Assembly (NCBI GenBank): GCA_033558025.1
Contig: JAUCEF010000010.1
Span: forward strand, 1,699,001-1,763,000
Length of the DNA stretch: 64,000 bases
Direction of reading: 5' to 3'
Origin: Phytophthora sp. 'mugwort'
Taxonomy: Eukaryota > Oomycota > Peronosporomycetes > Peronosporales > Peronosporaceae
Within the stretch, counting starts at the first letter, position 1. The number at the start of each line of letters is the position of its first letter. Under the pieces are notes generated by a model. The model saw nothing but the letters and a program-made list of their open reading frames with translations. It was not told the origin of the DNA and did not search any database. Below, piece by piece: positions 45,900 through 57,640 of the stretch. The position numbers and the translations under genes were made by a program.

Positions 45900-48800
45900 A
45901 TGACTGAAGCGCGGCCCGACAACCGCGTTACGCTGGACGCCAAAACCAAGCTGAGCGCCTCTGGAAGCTCCTCAAAGCTGCGCCCCACCGCTAAAGAGTT
46001 CGTATTCAACACGGCGGCTCCTGTTTGGACGCCGTCCTTTGTGGCCTCGCCTGCGCGCAGTGCGCCGTCGCCTGCCGCCTCGCCCGCTCCTGCTGCGGCC
46101 TCGCCAGCTACTACGAAAAATCGCATGAATCTGTCGGCAAAGCCCTTCGTGCCTTCCTGTAAGCAGCTTGAGAGACGCTAGACACGAGAGAACAACTAGA
46201 CACTGACGGATTGTATTGCCTGTTTGTGTGTGCTTTTTTTTTAGTTATGGCGCCAGCCTTTGTGCCCGCAGCGATGAAGGCACCAGTTGCTACTGCTCCG
46301 GTGGTGGAGAAGAGCGTGAAGGTGGAGACGTCGGTGTCCGCGAACACGACTACTACGACCACTACAACGATGACGATTGTAAAGGAGTGCGAGGGGGTGA
46401 AGACGATCACATTAGAAACCGCTTCAACGCCACCGACGTCTGCTGCGTCTTCCAGTGCTTCGGAGCCGGAGGTTGAGGAGGTGAAGAAGGAGGAGACTCT
46501 GAAGGTTGAGGCACAGGCGGCTGCCAGCGAGCGCGAAGAGAAGCAGAAGCAAGATGTCGATATCAAGGTGGAGGCTGAGCCTGTTGTAAACGAGGAGCCT
46601 ATTGTTGCGGAGGAGCCTCGTGTTGCAGAGGAGCCTGCTGCAATTGAGCCTGAAGTGGCCGAGAAGCCCGAGGTTGTCGCCGAGCAGGCTGTGATTGGCG
46701 AACGCATTATCTACACCATTAAGCAGCTGCTCGAGATGGAGCCCGAGGTTGAGAAGTGTCCAATCCCGGAGAGCGTCAAGGGTATGATTATTGCCGCTGA
46801 CAAGACGACCAAGGCTCTATCTGCTCCGTCTCCTGAGGTGTCTGGTAAGGGCATGCGTCGCAACGACTCGTCCCGTTCCTTGGGCCGCCAAAGCAGTAGT
46901 GGCAGCTTCAGCGGCGAAGGCCGTGGACGTCGTGAGCGTGGCAGTGGCCGTGGAGGCCGTGGCGGCCGCGGTGGCCGTGGCCATCACCACGACACTGCAC
47001 CTGCTCTTGAGGATTGTGCACCGCTTGAAATTAACGAGGAGACTCGATGGAAACCAACGCACTTGAAGTCGCGTTTGGATGAGCCGGTGGAGAACGCTGA
47101 GGCTTCTCTGAAGGAGGCAAAATCGATTTTAAACAAACTGTCGATTGAGAAATTCGACAAGCTTTCCGATCAATTGATTGAGGTTGCAGTCCGCGGTCTA
47201 GAAGTGCTGAAGGGTGTGATCGAAATGGTTATTGCCAAGGCGCAGATGGAGTGGCACTTCTCTACGATGTACGCCGAGCTGTGCGCCAAGATTTCGCAGA
47301 CTGATATGCCTGCGATCACCCTCGAGGAGGGCGAAGTGGTAACAGATACACATAAGCTCTTCCGCAAGCTTCTTCTGGAGCGTTGTCAGAAGGAGTTTGA
47401 AGCCAAGCCTGAGATTGAAGGATTGGAGGAAATGTCGGAGGCTGAGCGTCTCGAGAAGGAGCTGATTCTGAAACGCGCTTCTTTGGGTCACATTCGCTTT
47501 GTGGGGGAGCTGTTCAAACAGCGTATGCTGAGCTCGCGCATCATGCACGATTGTGTCAGCAACCTGTTTGGTGACATCACGGCTCCTGATGAGGAGTCGC
47601 TGGAGTGCCTGTGTAACCTGCTGAGTACGATTGGCCAGGCACTTGAGGCCAACGCCCGCGAGAAGGCCGAGCTGAATCACATTAACGGTTACTATGCCAC
47701 CATCAAGAAGCTGAGTTTCGAGTCCAAGCTGCTGTGCACACGTGTGCGCTTTATGCTTCAGGATTTGCTTGAGTTACGTGCGAACCGATGGGTTGCTCGT
47801 CGCAAGGAGACCAAGGCCATGACCATCGCTGAGGTGCACGCTGAGGTCGCACGTGAGGCAAAGGAGAAGGAGCGCTCTAGTAACAAGTCTGGTGGCCACG
47901 CTCGACTGCAGCGTAGTCACTCGATGAACTCTACAGGTACTGTTGGTTCGAACGACCGGCGGCGTAGCAGCGGTGGTGGCGCTTCGGCGGCCTGGAAGGC
48001 TCGTGCTGCGCCGGCCAGCAGCAACAGCACTCCGACGGTAGACGCGGATGGCTGGGAGACTGTGACGGGCGGTGCGCGTCCGAAGGGCCTCAAGCACCGT
48101 AGCAACTCTGACCGATTCCCTGCTTCCTCATCGGGTAATCTGCCTCGTCATCCGAGCAGTAGTCGCCTCAGCAGCAATGCTTTTGCATCCCTGAGCGGCA
48201 AGGATTCAGGACGCAAAGATCGTGGTCGCAGCAACAGTTCGTCATCGCCGTCGCCGCGCTCATCACGTGGACGTGAAGAATCTGGCCGCCCGCCTACACC
48301 TTCATCGACCAAATCGAGCAACGGCCGCTCTGCTAAGGCTGAGAAAGCTCCGGAGGCCGAGAGAGCTTCGGTTCTGACTGCTGAGGCCTTTGAGAAAAAA
48401 GTAAAGGCCATTCTGGACGAATACGTCGAGCTAGAGGACCTGGAAGAAGCGTTCACCAGCTTCACGGAGCTGAATGCTGCCAACCACTACAGTCTCATCC
48501 CTAATAAGGTTCTGAACATTGGGCTGGATAAAGGAGACAAAGAGCGCGAGGCTATTGCGAGCTTCCTGGCTGGCCTATACGACCGCAAGGTTGTCACAAG
48601 TGCAGCTCTAGAGAGCGCGCTGCAGGACATGCTGGAATTTGCCGAAGACATTGAAATTGATATCCCGAAGGCACTCCCGTACTTAAGCGAGATGGTAGCT
48701 CCCTCTATGGTGGCAGGCAGCATTACGATTTCCCAGCTAGTCTCGATGACGGAACATCTGCGCTACAATGGCAAAGCTGCGAAGCTGATTGGCTCGACGC

Positions 48801-48955
48801 TTGCGGCTGTGGTTGCGTGCGAGGATGAGGCCAAGGTGCAGGAGCTGCTTGCTACGGAAAATATCGACTTCATGGCACTGCTGGCTGAGGCGGAACGCAA
48901 CGAGGAGTCCGTACAAGCGTTCTACAGGGATTATTCGCTTGAGTTTCTCGTGTAA
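45900..48955 (+). CDS. Eukaryotic translation initiation factor 4 gamma (eIF4G)
   Basis: Scaffold of the cap-binding complex eIF4F: it joins eIF4E, eIF4A and poly(A)-binding protein to recruit ribosomes to mRNA in the cytoplasm. Two exons, 45900-46158 and 46245-48955, are joined by an 86 bp intron (GTAAGC...TTTTTTTTTAG) that keeps the frame and gives 989 residues. Visible parts: two PAM2-like motifs (LRPTAKEFVF at 27-36, MNLSAKPFVP at 76-85), an eIF4E-binding motif YTIKQLL (243-249; YxxxxL-phi), an Arg-Gly-rich stretch (about 312-335), a MIF4G domain (about 355-610) and an MA3 domain (about 802-950), with a Ser/Arg/Gly-rich linker between them. The ATG at 45900 follows CACC. AATAAA at 49063-49068 may be the poly(A) signal. 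Frame fully open; clearly an intact host gene. Confidence 0.93.
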
Positions 48956-49149
48956 GAAACCTACGAGGCCGAGCAAGCCCATCCGCTCCTGCTCCGCTCC
49001 ATTAAGTGATTTATTGGGATGGATATAGGTAGGTTTGACATGTACGTAGCTGAGAGCAGGAAAATAAAGCAAACGTTTACATCAGAATCAGTTATTGTTT
49101 TAAGATGCAAGTGTATTTGTATATGCATCAGCTTCAAAGCAGCATGTGT

Positions 49150-50094
49150 TTAAAACACAGCGATGAGCACGAAGCACGCATACACCAGCATGGTCGGGTA
49201 CATGACGAGGTACTTTTGCTCCGTCATGTACAGCGCCTTCTCAAAGAACCTTGACGCTGTGTGTGTGCTCCAGAGAGTGCACACACTGGCTAGCAAGAAG
49301 CCGGCAATGCCCAGGTTTTTTACGGAAATCACGATGTTGATCGCTGCCAGGCCGATGATCGGCAGCAAGCAGTATCCTAGCACCGAGCACACGCGGTAGA
49401 CATCGATTGTCCGCTCGGGCGACAGCAAGTTCATCAGCAAGTACATGAACAGACATGACAGCACTCCGAAGCCGTAAATGTAGCCAAAGTGAACCTTGGC
49501 AGCCTGCAATAGAAATGATTAAGAATCAGAGTTGGTCACCACTTAGCCCCACGCTTCACACAATAAAACACAATTCCAGTCACATACCAGTAGGAGACAC
49601 ATGCCGAAGAGGAAACAGAAGACCAATGGCCCTGCCAGGTCCGCATCGTCCAGAATGTGCTCGTTGATCTGCTTGGTCGGGAGAAGCACAGACACTGTCT
49701 TGGCCCAGATGTGCTCGAAGTTGATTCCTAGCTCTGCAGTTTCCAAAAAGAAAAATAAAGGTTTTAATGAAACAGCCGTACAATATAAACAGCATCAATC
49801 AACTGCACCTTCCAGAAGCGGCGGCTCATTGGTGAACTCGTTCTCGTCCTCCTCGTCATCGTAGTAGCCAGCGGAGGAGCCCACGGTGCCGCTGAGACCG
49901 CTAGACGATCCCGGAGCCGGTGCGTGGAAGCCCGGACCGCCGCTGTTGCTGTTCGGATGCGCAGACTGCGCGTTCATGGGCGGGTACTCGCCCTCAGGGG
50001 CCGTGAACCACGGGCTCATGGCAGTCGGATCCATGTTCATGTTCATTGTGGTACGTGGACGAATGTGAGAACTCTGACGGGGTTGGCGCGACAT
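49150..50094 (-). CDS. YIPF5/Yip1-type Golgi membrane protein
   Basis: Yip1-domain proteins are multi-pass membrane proteins of the ER-Golgi that bind Rab GTPases and help vesicle formation. Three exons: 50094-49809, 49733-49588 and 49503-49150. Introns have clean GTGCAG...TGCAG and GTATGT...TGCAG borders, and the frame is kept (LLE-ELGINFEHIW; CLLL-AAKVHFGYIY). The product is 261 residues, close to animal YIPF5 (about 257). The N-terminus is Pro/Ser/Gly-rich and polar, with an acidic DDEEDENEF stretch. ELGINFEHIWxKT is the family hallmark, and the rest has about five hydrophobic segments ending at the C-terminus. An in-frame ATG nine codons upstream (50121) is an alternative start. It is convergent with eIF4G, with 194 bp between the stop codons. 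Confidence 0.9.
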
Positions 50095-50121
50095 TCTTAG
50101 CAGGCTTAGAGTAACATTCAC

Positions 50122-50590
50122 CGTCGTGTGTGAAACACCAACAAGATGGTGTGAAGTACATTGGCTAGCACACGTCGCAGCCCGACTTCAACTTGACGTG
50201 GTATGCAGATTCCAAACTTTGACTTTGGTACCATTGACGTATAGGACTTCTTGTTAAATACTACATCGGAAGAAGCTAAATTGATCAATTCTTAAGTCAT
50301 ATAAAATCAGTTTTGGGAGATGTGTACATGTAGTGTTCTGGACCTATACAGTTCTTCCTGTCTCGCTGGACGTGCGCCATGGCTTCTATCTCGAGCAACA
50401 AACAATCCACCATCAAATACCGACCCTCCATACGGACAACGGATGTGTCGTGCAGCATGTTCTATTCAATACAGCTCGGGACCCAACGCATCGACTCCAA
50501 GTGGGAGCACTTGACTTTCCGTAGCTACATGTGTTGAAGCTGTGTGGTGCACCGTTCCTACCCAATTGCCAGGCCTTCCCTATTCCATTT
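50122..50590. other. Intergenic, divergent promoter region
   Basis: Lies between the divergent YIPF5-type gene and the lipase gene. A CCAAT is read on the minus strand near 50160, about 70 bp upstream of the YIPF5-type start. Small open frames are not convincing. Confidence 0.45.
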
Positions 50591-50608
50591 GCATTCCCAC
50601 AATTATCA
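50591..50608 (+). promoter_or_regulatory. Candidate oomycete initiator (Inr) for the lipase gene
   Basis: GCATTCCCACAATTATCA resembles the oomycete initiator consensus (TCATTYYNCAWTTT) with one extra base. If the A at 50593 is +1, the 5' leader to the ATG at 50652 is about 59 nt, a normal length in oomycetes. This supports the upstream start codon. Confidence 0.35.
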
Positions 50609-50651
50609 GTTTTACCATCCATTTCTCCAATACATTCCCAGTTAAGTTAAT

Positions 50652-51788
50652 ATGGATACAAAACTACTTCTTTCAGGATCTTCACTCCTCACAGGTTCTG
50701 GTCTGCGTCAACATCTGACGACATACGAAGTTAAACGGCTTAGCCACTGTCGAACAGTCACGCTCCCCCCCCTCAGCCCCCCTCCGTCCAGCATGGGGCC
50801 CCCGTTGCCCGCCCAAGCTTCGTGCCTGCACGACCAGCGCTACACAGACGGCTTCTTCCTCAACGCGCGCGGTCAGAAACTTTTCTACTGCGCCGCCTTC
50901 CCTCCATCGTCGGTGCCTCTTCGCGGCGTAATACTCTTCCTGCACGGCATCGGGGAGCACTCGCTGCGATTCACGCATGTGTACAGGCACCTGTGCCTCC
51001 ACGGATACGGCGTGATTGCGTACGACATGCTGGGCCACGGACAGAGTGAATGCGAGAAGCCCGGGCTGCGAGCGCACGGGTCCGAGTTCCACTTCTTCGT
51101 GGACGACACGAACCAGTTCGTGACGGCTGCTAAGCTCGCCGTGTTCAGTAAGATGCTACCGAAGGGAATTTCTGACCCTCCGTTGATCATCATGGGCATC
51201 TCGTTCGGAGCTCTCGTGGTGCTCAATACGATTCTATCGGGGAAGCACCACTTTAGTGGCTGTGTGGTGGCCAGTCCGGCCATCGCCGTCGAGTACACAC
51301 CCATTCTCCGCATCATGGAGACGGTGTCCAAGCCTCTGGCGTGGATGTTCCCCACCGCGAGACTGGTGGCCGGAGTGAACTTTGCAGGCTTGACTCGTGA
51401 CCCGGAGTTCTTGAAGGACTACATGGCAGACCCGCTGAACGTCACTGACAATCTGACCATTCTCATGGCGATGCAGGTCAGTCTTGGTATGAAGCAGCTG
51501 CAGGGTAGCAAGCAGATTGACGATCCGAACAGCACGTTCTGCAAGGTGCCGTTGTTGGTACTACAAGGAACAGAGGACAAGGTCACGAGTGTGAAGGTTG
51601 TGGAGGACTTCATGGAACGTGCTGCGAACAAGGACAAGGAGCTCAAGCTGTTCCCGGGACTCTTCCACTGCCTCTGGAACGAACCGGAGAAGCAGCAGGT
51701 GATAGACTACGCCAGTAACTGGCTTAACAAACGGTTTCCTCAGTCGCCAGCGGCAGCTCTATCCTCTCTGGGCGCCTCGAAACTTTAG
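50652..51788 (+). CDS. Monoglyceride-lipase-like serine hydrolase (alpha/beta fold, S33)
   Basis: Likely hydrolyses monoacylglycerols or similar lipid esters. Intronless, 378 residues from the ATG at 50652. The oxyanion motif is FLHGIGEHS (His98), the nucleophile elbow GISFG has Ser184, the acid is Asp309 in GTEDKVTS, and the base is His339 in GLFHCLWNEPE, the order and spacing of the MGLL/serine-aminopeptidase-like family. The second in-frame ATG at 50793 (MGPPLPAQ...) would give 331 residues, nearer the family length. The first 47 residues have no conserved feature and may be partly leader. The frame is clean and codon use matches eIF4G and the YIPF5-type gene. Confidence 0.88.
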   Translation: MDTKLLLSGSSLLTGSGLRQHLTTYEVKRLSHCRTVTLPPLSPPPSSMGPPLPAQASCLHDQRYTDGFFLNARGQKLFYCAAFPPSSVPLRGVILFLHGIGEHSLRFTHVYRHLCLHGYGVIAYDMLGHGQSECEKPGLRAHGSEFHFFVDDTNQFVTAAKLAVFSKMLPKGISDPPLIIMGISFGALVVLNTILSGKHHFSGCVVASPAIAVEYTPILRIMETVSKPLAWMFPTARLVAGVNFAGLTRDPEFLKDYMADPLNVTDNLTILMAMQVSLGMKQLQGSKQIDDPNSTFCKVPLLVLQGTEDKVTSVKVVEDFMERAANKDKELKLFPGLFHCLWNEPEKQQVIDYASNWLNKRFPQSPAAALSSLGASKL

Positions 51789-52844
51789 AGAGGGCGGTGC
51801 AATGGCCGTAGCAAGGATATGTGAATTTAGGGATCTGCATTGATTGGTGAGGCAGAGTCGCCCTAAAGAATAAATCAATGCTTTTGATTGTGTATCGGGC
51901 CGCGTTGTCGTCACACCGTTCCATTACTTCGTTGATGACACGAACTTCATGACGTCGCCAAGACGATGATTTTTTTACAGACGTCTTGGGCGGCTCAAGA
52001 TCAAGCTGGACGTCCCGACTCCAGTCGTGGTCGCTGCTTGCTGTTCCAGAACTCGGGTGGGCATGCATATCGTACTGTCAGCACAACACCAAGTTACTGG
52101 TATATATGTTACATCGGACCCTCACTCTGGATTCGTTTAACGACCACGTTAAGACTACAAACTGCGTTCACTGGACTTTCCACGTTGTAGCCGAGAGCTC
52201 ACGCCGAGCCGGCAGGTGATGCACCACTGGTTATGTCAATACCCTGGCTACTTCGAGAACTTTGACACCGACCCGGTGACAATCAACACACAAAAAGTCA
52301 TGACGTGGCTTGGAGACTTGGCGCGCTATGCGCGCGCTTGCTATGGGCTCGCAAATAGCTCAACCCGACATCGGCCCAGCGGACGGCGTGGTATGCCAAC
52401 ACGGAAGAGCCTGGCAAGTCGCGACAAGCGAGGTAAAGGTCTTCAATGGACTCTAGCACTTTTTGGTGCAAAATCCTGAACAGGACGACGCACTGCGTAA
52501 TGCAGTGACTCACGCAGCGCTTTCCAATAGGACATAGCGTTAATAGCAACAAAACGAATACAATTCGAAAAGTTAGGTATTTCTTAGCTCACAAGTATGA
52601 GCCAGGTAGATCAATCTACTGTAACAGTTGGCGCAGCACTCCCATAAGATCTGTAGCCTACAGGATCACTTCATTCTGTTGCAATGCATCGCATTCTCTG
52701 CGTGTTCTTAGTTTACTCTTTACAGCCCTTGCCTCCGGAGCTAATTACTTTACTTTACTTCAGTTTTCACCGACAAACGCCACACGACTACACGACATAT
52801 TTTATCGATAATACATCAATACGTCCAGAAGTGTCGGTAACTCG
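51789..52844. other. Intergenic; nothing recognised
   Basis: Short frames at 52216-52479 and 52684-52908 have no recognisable domain. Composition becomes AT-rich. Confidence 0.45.
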
Positions 52845-53354
52845 TTACGGCGGACAGTCGATGAAGATGATCGACGGGTGCGAGTCGGGCGTGAGCGGGA
52901 ACACGTGATGCGTTCGTGGACTGCGGCCGTGTAGTGTTCGGCTTGAGCCAAACCCGAAGTGTCTTGAATGAGGGTAGTTCGGCGACGTTGAAGTGTACAT
53001 AGGCAACGGGGATCCGGCCGGTGTGGTATTGCTACTCCATCCTGCTTCTTCATTGTGCTTGTGGTGGTACGAGAGATTGTGGATCGTGAACCGGCGAGCA
53101 GTCTTGGTCTGGTACAAAATGCGGCGCTGCTCCTCCTCCGCAGCAATAGCGGCAGCAGCATCAAGCTCAAGCTGTGTGGACCTACTCAAGCCGATCATAG
53201 CTCTCAGGCCGGAGCCCTGCGAGTGGGATCTGCGGGACCGCTTTGTCACGGACTTGGTATGCTTGGTCTTGTGCTTGGTATTTGACATCTCCAAGGACGG
53301 CAGCGTGGCCTCGTCTTCCGTGCGCCGATGGCGGTGAAACCACTTCATCTGCAT
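52845..53354 (-). CDS. Hypothetical small protein
   Basis: Open for 169 codons on the minus strand from ATG 53354. Basic Lys/His/Arg/Ser-rich N-terminus, an Ala/Glu helix (LELDAAAAIAAEEEQRRIL at about 64-82), and a Ser/Pro/His-rich C-terminus. No known domain recognised. It lies next to the host gene island, has no transposon motif, and its composition is more protein-like than the antisense frame. A regulatory or nuclear protein is possible, but nothing shows it. Confidence 0.45.
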   Translation of the reverse strand: MQMKWFHRHRRTEDEATLPSLEMSNTKHKTKHTKSVTKRSRRSHSQGSGLRAMIGLSRSTQLELDAAAAIAAEEEQRRILYQTKTARRFTIHNLSYHHKHNEEAGWSSNTTPAGSPLPMYTSTSPNYPHSRHFGFGSSRTLHGRSPRTHHVFPLTPDSHPSIIFIDCPP

Positions 53355-53649
53355 GGCTGCGTTTGGTGTTTGGTGCTTTGTGTAGTGCGACTTGTGGTCT
53401 AGTCGACCTGTTTGAGAATGAAACGCGACGTCGGATTCAAGTTGCCCTGAGGGTTTCTATGCACCCCCAATCAATCGCCATTCTCCGCCTCCTGACGGAT
53501 CTGCGAGCTTATTCTTCCTGAACTGTCCAGATCTCGCCGAGCTCGGCGTGGGAAGCTCCCGGCCACACACACAAATCCAGGCTTTCACCGCCGCTTTGCT
53601 GGCGTGGGCATTTTTCAGTCGCGGCTGTTTTCGGCTTTCGTATAGTGCT

Positions 53650-53730
53650 ACTTTTGCCTAGTAACGCACTGTTTAGTTGATACATGTAGCTGTAATGTAT
53701 CAACTAAACAGTGCGTTACTAGGCAAAAGT
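53650..53730. repeat. Perfect 36 bp inverted repeat, 9 nt loop
   Basis: Arms 53650-53685 and 53695-53730 are exact reverse complements (ACTTTTGCCTAGTAACGCAC...), with loop GTAGCTGTA. No coding function. Confidence 0.95.
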
Positions 53731-55000
53731 CCCATCGAACGAGAATCCGAAAGAAAAAAGCTGGGCGAAACGGCCATTGAAACGCTACTCTTGAGTGGCC
53801 AAGTAACAGCGCAGTAGCCTGTGGTATTGGAGTTGTAGGCTATTGACATTGTTGCCCGCAAAGTGTTCATTGTTGTGTGGATTGCGGGCGAGAGGCAAGA
53901 GCGCTAGGAACAAGAAGGTCAGCTGAATATTTTTTCGCTCTATTTATAAGAATCCAGCCGAAGTCGGACATTTCGTTCTGTGCGCAGCGGATGCTATTAA
54001 TACGTGCGATGCCAGCCAGCCAACGAGCAAAAAAACTCACCTCGTCGAGTCCTCTTGAAACGCCGAGCCAAGGTGGAAAGCCCCGCATGCTTTTTCTTTG
54101 CGACTAGTGCTTCAGCGTGGACGGCCTGGCACCGAGATAGCTACGCCAAGCACCAGACACGCGCTTGCTGAACCTACATTGCGCACTAAGACCGGATACA
54201 TGTATTGTTCCGGTCTCTAGAACCGGAGATGGCCTCAGCCTTATCCGCTCCTGATAGCCGCGTAGTCGGCGATGGCTAGTGTGTGCCCTGCCGAGTGCGA
54301 AGAATCTGTCGTTCGCCAGGCGCTGGCTCGAGCACGTCATGGCCACTTTTTGACCACGACAACTATACGCCGAGATATACGAAGGCAGAACTTTTAGTTA
54401 TAGCTCGGAACGGTATACTTCCCGTTCCCGTCGATATTCTTCCGCAAGAGAACACAGCAGAGGCCAGCAGAAAGTGTGGCGTCATTCGAAGTCAAACTAC
54501 GTCTGCAGTCTCTATCGCGTGCAGCCTAAGCAGACATACCGGACTTTAGCGAGATACAAGTGGTCAGACGACTAAGATAGTGGTGACTCAGTCAGTCTTC
54601 GTACCACGCCTGACACCACCAAAATGTTTCATTACTGGCCGAGGTCGCTGTTCAAAGGCTAGATTGTACCTCACCAACAAGCCGGACTTCATTTTTTGTA
54701 CCACTAGAAAAAACGTACCACAACCGTCCATTCGTTTCCTGGCAATGCAAATAAGACGAGTAAGTACAGTTTTCGATTCATGTCGGTTGAAACGTACGAC
54801 CTGGGGCAGGATGCAGGAGTTTCTATCGCGAAAATCCGAACGCAGCACCAGGAAAGTCATGCACGTCACGAATTACTAAGGGCACGGCAGCAAAAAAACG
54901 GAAGAGAAATTATATACTTGAAGAGTCAAAGTGTAGTCACAACGCACGATAGTCTTTTCTTAGGGGACAGTCGCGATTCCTCTGCGCCGCGCGGCGCTTC

Positions 55001-55050
55001 TGAAAAAAGGCTTATCACATTGCGATCCAAATGTGATAAGCCTTTTTTCA
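55001..55050. repeat. Perfect 21 bp inverted repeat, 8 nt loop
   Basis: Arms 55001-55021 and 55030-55050 are exact reverse complements (TGAAAAAAGGCTTATCACAT...), loop GCGATCCA. The arms extend about 9 bp further with mismatches (GGCGCTTC / GAAAAGTGCC). Confidence 0.92.
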
Positions 55051-55751
55051 AAAGTGCCATTACCGATAACCCCCAGCGAGCGCTACTTTGATGGGACTAT
55101 ATTGTTGGATACGTGTTGCAAATATCACTCATTCATATGCTGTAGAGGTAACAACGGTACCATAGTTTGTTTATTAATCGCGTCGAAGGGGGTCAACAGT
55201 TTTTTGTACATCCGTACTGATTTCCTGCATCAAATCAAAAGCAAAAAAAATTGACCGCCGAGACGTGGAGACAAAATTCCAATGTTTCATAATATGATAG
55301 CGCTACCTCGCTACAGCCCAATCGAGAGGCTGTTGTGTTGCTCCGACGTTGCAGAGAGACTGTTGTTGCGTTGTGTAACGTCCCGGATGACCCACCGGAA
55401 CATCTTGCGTCTGTGTAGCAGATTAAGTAAGTATTATGCGTGTCTACATGTCAAGTCGTATCCAGTGGGTACTACCCATCAGTGTGGTGCTGCTAGTGAC
55501 TTTTATTTATTCAATCCGTGACTTCGGGCTAAGAGCATTGGGAAAGCCCACGCCACGCCTGTTTCTAATTAAAAAAGGTAGCCAGGCATTATGAAAATAA
55601 TGAAAAACGCTACCACTTCAACATCGCTACTTCAGCTCACTTTATCCATGTTATCAGGATTCATGCTCAGAGGAATTGAGAGCGCTTGAATAACTGTAAC
55701 TTAGTTTGCAGAAAGTATGCTATATTACAATAAATCGAGTTTCGCTCAATT

Positions 55752-57640
55752 TTGAATACAGTGCCCACTGCCGCCACGTTCGATTTGTCCAGACTCGTTC
55801 ATACGCCGCCGCAGCGTCCGCCTGCACCTGGACAAGCACCGAGCGAGCTCGGCGTCATCTTCGGCGACTACCACACCCGTGGCAAGCTGCTGGACCGATG
55901 GAGAACCCCCACCACCTCCACTCGCGCTGTCCATCGCCCTTCGAGGCATGATGGCCGAAGCCGAAGCTCTCCACGACCGACTGGACTTCGCTACCTTCGT
56001 CGACATCGCTGAGTCACCTCGCTTGCCATACTATCGAGATGGTCGAGCGCAGTAGAAGCGTGTTGAATAGTCGACAACGTTCACGCTGCTCAAGCGCGAG
56101 GACGAAGTGCTGGCGCTTGTTCGGTTGGATGCAAGCATCGAAGAGGTGGCGAGCATCTTGGGAGCGACAACGGATCATCTCCATACTGCCACAATGAAGG
56201 GGCTTTATGGAGACGCCTTCATCGCCGGCTCCGTGGCGTACGTGCAACGACTTCGCCCGTACGAGGAAGACCAAGCTTATCAACAACTGGCGGCAAAGAC
56301 ATCCAGCTTTGTGCACTCCGGTATGTTAGGCAAGAACGAGCAGTGGTGCTTTGCTGAGACCTTGCGTTGCAAGCCTGAAGACGACAGCTTCACACTGACG
56401 CAAGGGTCGCTGTCCGTCCACCAAGCTCAGTCTCTGCCTGCATGGTCAGCCCCCACGGACAGTTCACGACGCGTAGCACAGCTGCGTGACGTGACGACAG
56501 CTTACTTAGTGGAACAGATGCCAGGTAACACAGTCTTCGTGTCGTTTTCCACGCCGTCCACAAGCTTCAAGCAACAGCTGAAAAAGCGGTAGACGGAGGA
56601 CAAGCACCAGAGTTAATTAGCAAATCGGTTCGAGCTCGGCTGCTTCGTCTCGCACGTGGCATTTCGCAGCTCTCGCAACTCGTACATCGCCGTCGCTTTG
56701 GTACTCAAGTATACGCCGACCGCTCGTCATTCAATGAACGCAACCTTCGCTGTACGTGCTGTACGCGAAAGTTTATGCTGCTCATCCCACTCACGCGGTG
56801 CTAGTTGTGTGGCTACTACGTTTGCGTGACCTGCTCGTCGTCCGAGGAAATGGAGACTCACAATGGCCGGCTCGCTTCCATTATCGTATGCAGTCGATGC
56901 AAGAAAGCGTCACAGATTGTGACTACGAGCATATGATGACGGTGATTTCTGGGCCCGAACGGGTGCTAGCAGATCAAACGCCGACACCGCAGCTGCAATT
57001 TTGTTCCTCGTCTCCAACTTCTTCCAGCAACACGTCCGAATTGTCGAATTTCTCATTCGCAAGTTCGGAGTCAACCTCAAGCCAAATGCTCGCAGACCAA
57101 CTGGACCAAGTTCTGGATGATGAAGCAGGGTCTGTCCATCGTTATGCGGCGTTTATGGTACTGCACCAGCTTATCATTGCCGATCTCGATGAGACTCAGG
57201 TGCAAGCTGACAAAAATGCTAAGGTTCTGTGTAAGGCCAGCGTATCCCCACAGTCACTGCAGGAGGCCAAGCGAGCATTGGACGTATCAAAGTGCCCCAA
57301 AGATCTGGAAGCCTGTAAATTTGCAAGTGCCAACTCTCGTCCGTATGCAATGTTGCCGGCCGTGGTTCCGAGTGAAGGAGAATCGAAGAAGGTCGAGGCT
57401 CGACTTGAGCCGATTGGGTACCCGATTTCGTCCAATGAAGCCGATCGTTTAGCGGGATCGAGCACTTCTGTCTCCACGAAATCGCCGACGTTCCGGAACT
57501 GAACGTGATTTGCGCGCTTGCTGCTGCAGAAATGCAGCGTCATCACGCTTGCGGAGCGCGAAGTCGTGACTCTACTAGCGACCAACGCGCCAGAGTACTG
57601 GGATATTCGCTGGATACTACCTTCCGCACTTCATAACTCA
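55752..57640 (+). pseudogene. START-like/FYVE family protein, frameshifted
   Basis: Frames in order give a START-like lipid-binding part (LALVRLDASIEEVASIL, MKGLYGDAFIAGSVAYVQ, FVHSGMLGKNEQWCFAETL, YLVEQMPGNTVFVSF) and RARLLRLARGISQLSQLV. A FYVE-type zinc finger follows (RCTCCTRKFMLLIPLTRC, LCGYYVCVTCSSSEEMETHN, IIVCSRCKK) with an in-frame TAG at about 56810, then a low-complexity region and, near 57500, ELNVICALAAAEM as at the start of a GAF domain. Such proteins are a large oomycete family thought to bind phosphoinositides. Several frameshifts make this copy a pseudogene; a related intact gene lies at 60961-62202. Confidence 0.78.

Larger units (their letters stand above)
53355..55751. other. 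Intergenic with long hairpins; no intact gene
   Basis: Contains two long inverted repeats (53650-53730 and 55001-55050). A weak trace of a Tc1-like C-terminus (LPRYSPIERLL, like LPxYSPDLNPIE) is seen at about 55300. Nothing else is recognised. Confidence 0.5.

Noticed and set aside
52993..53337. Plus-strand frame opposite the hypothetical small gene
   Set aside because: Shorter and less protein-like than the minus-strand 169-codon frame, with no recognised domain.
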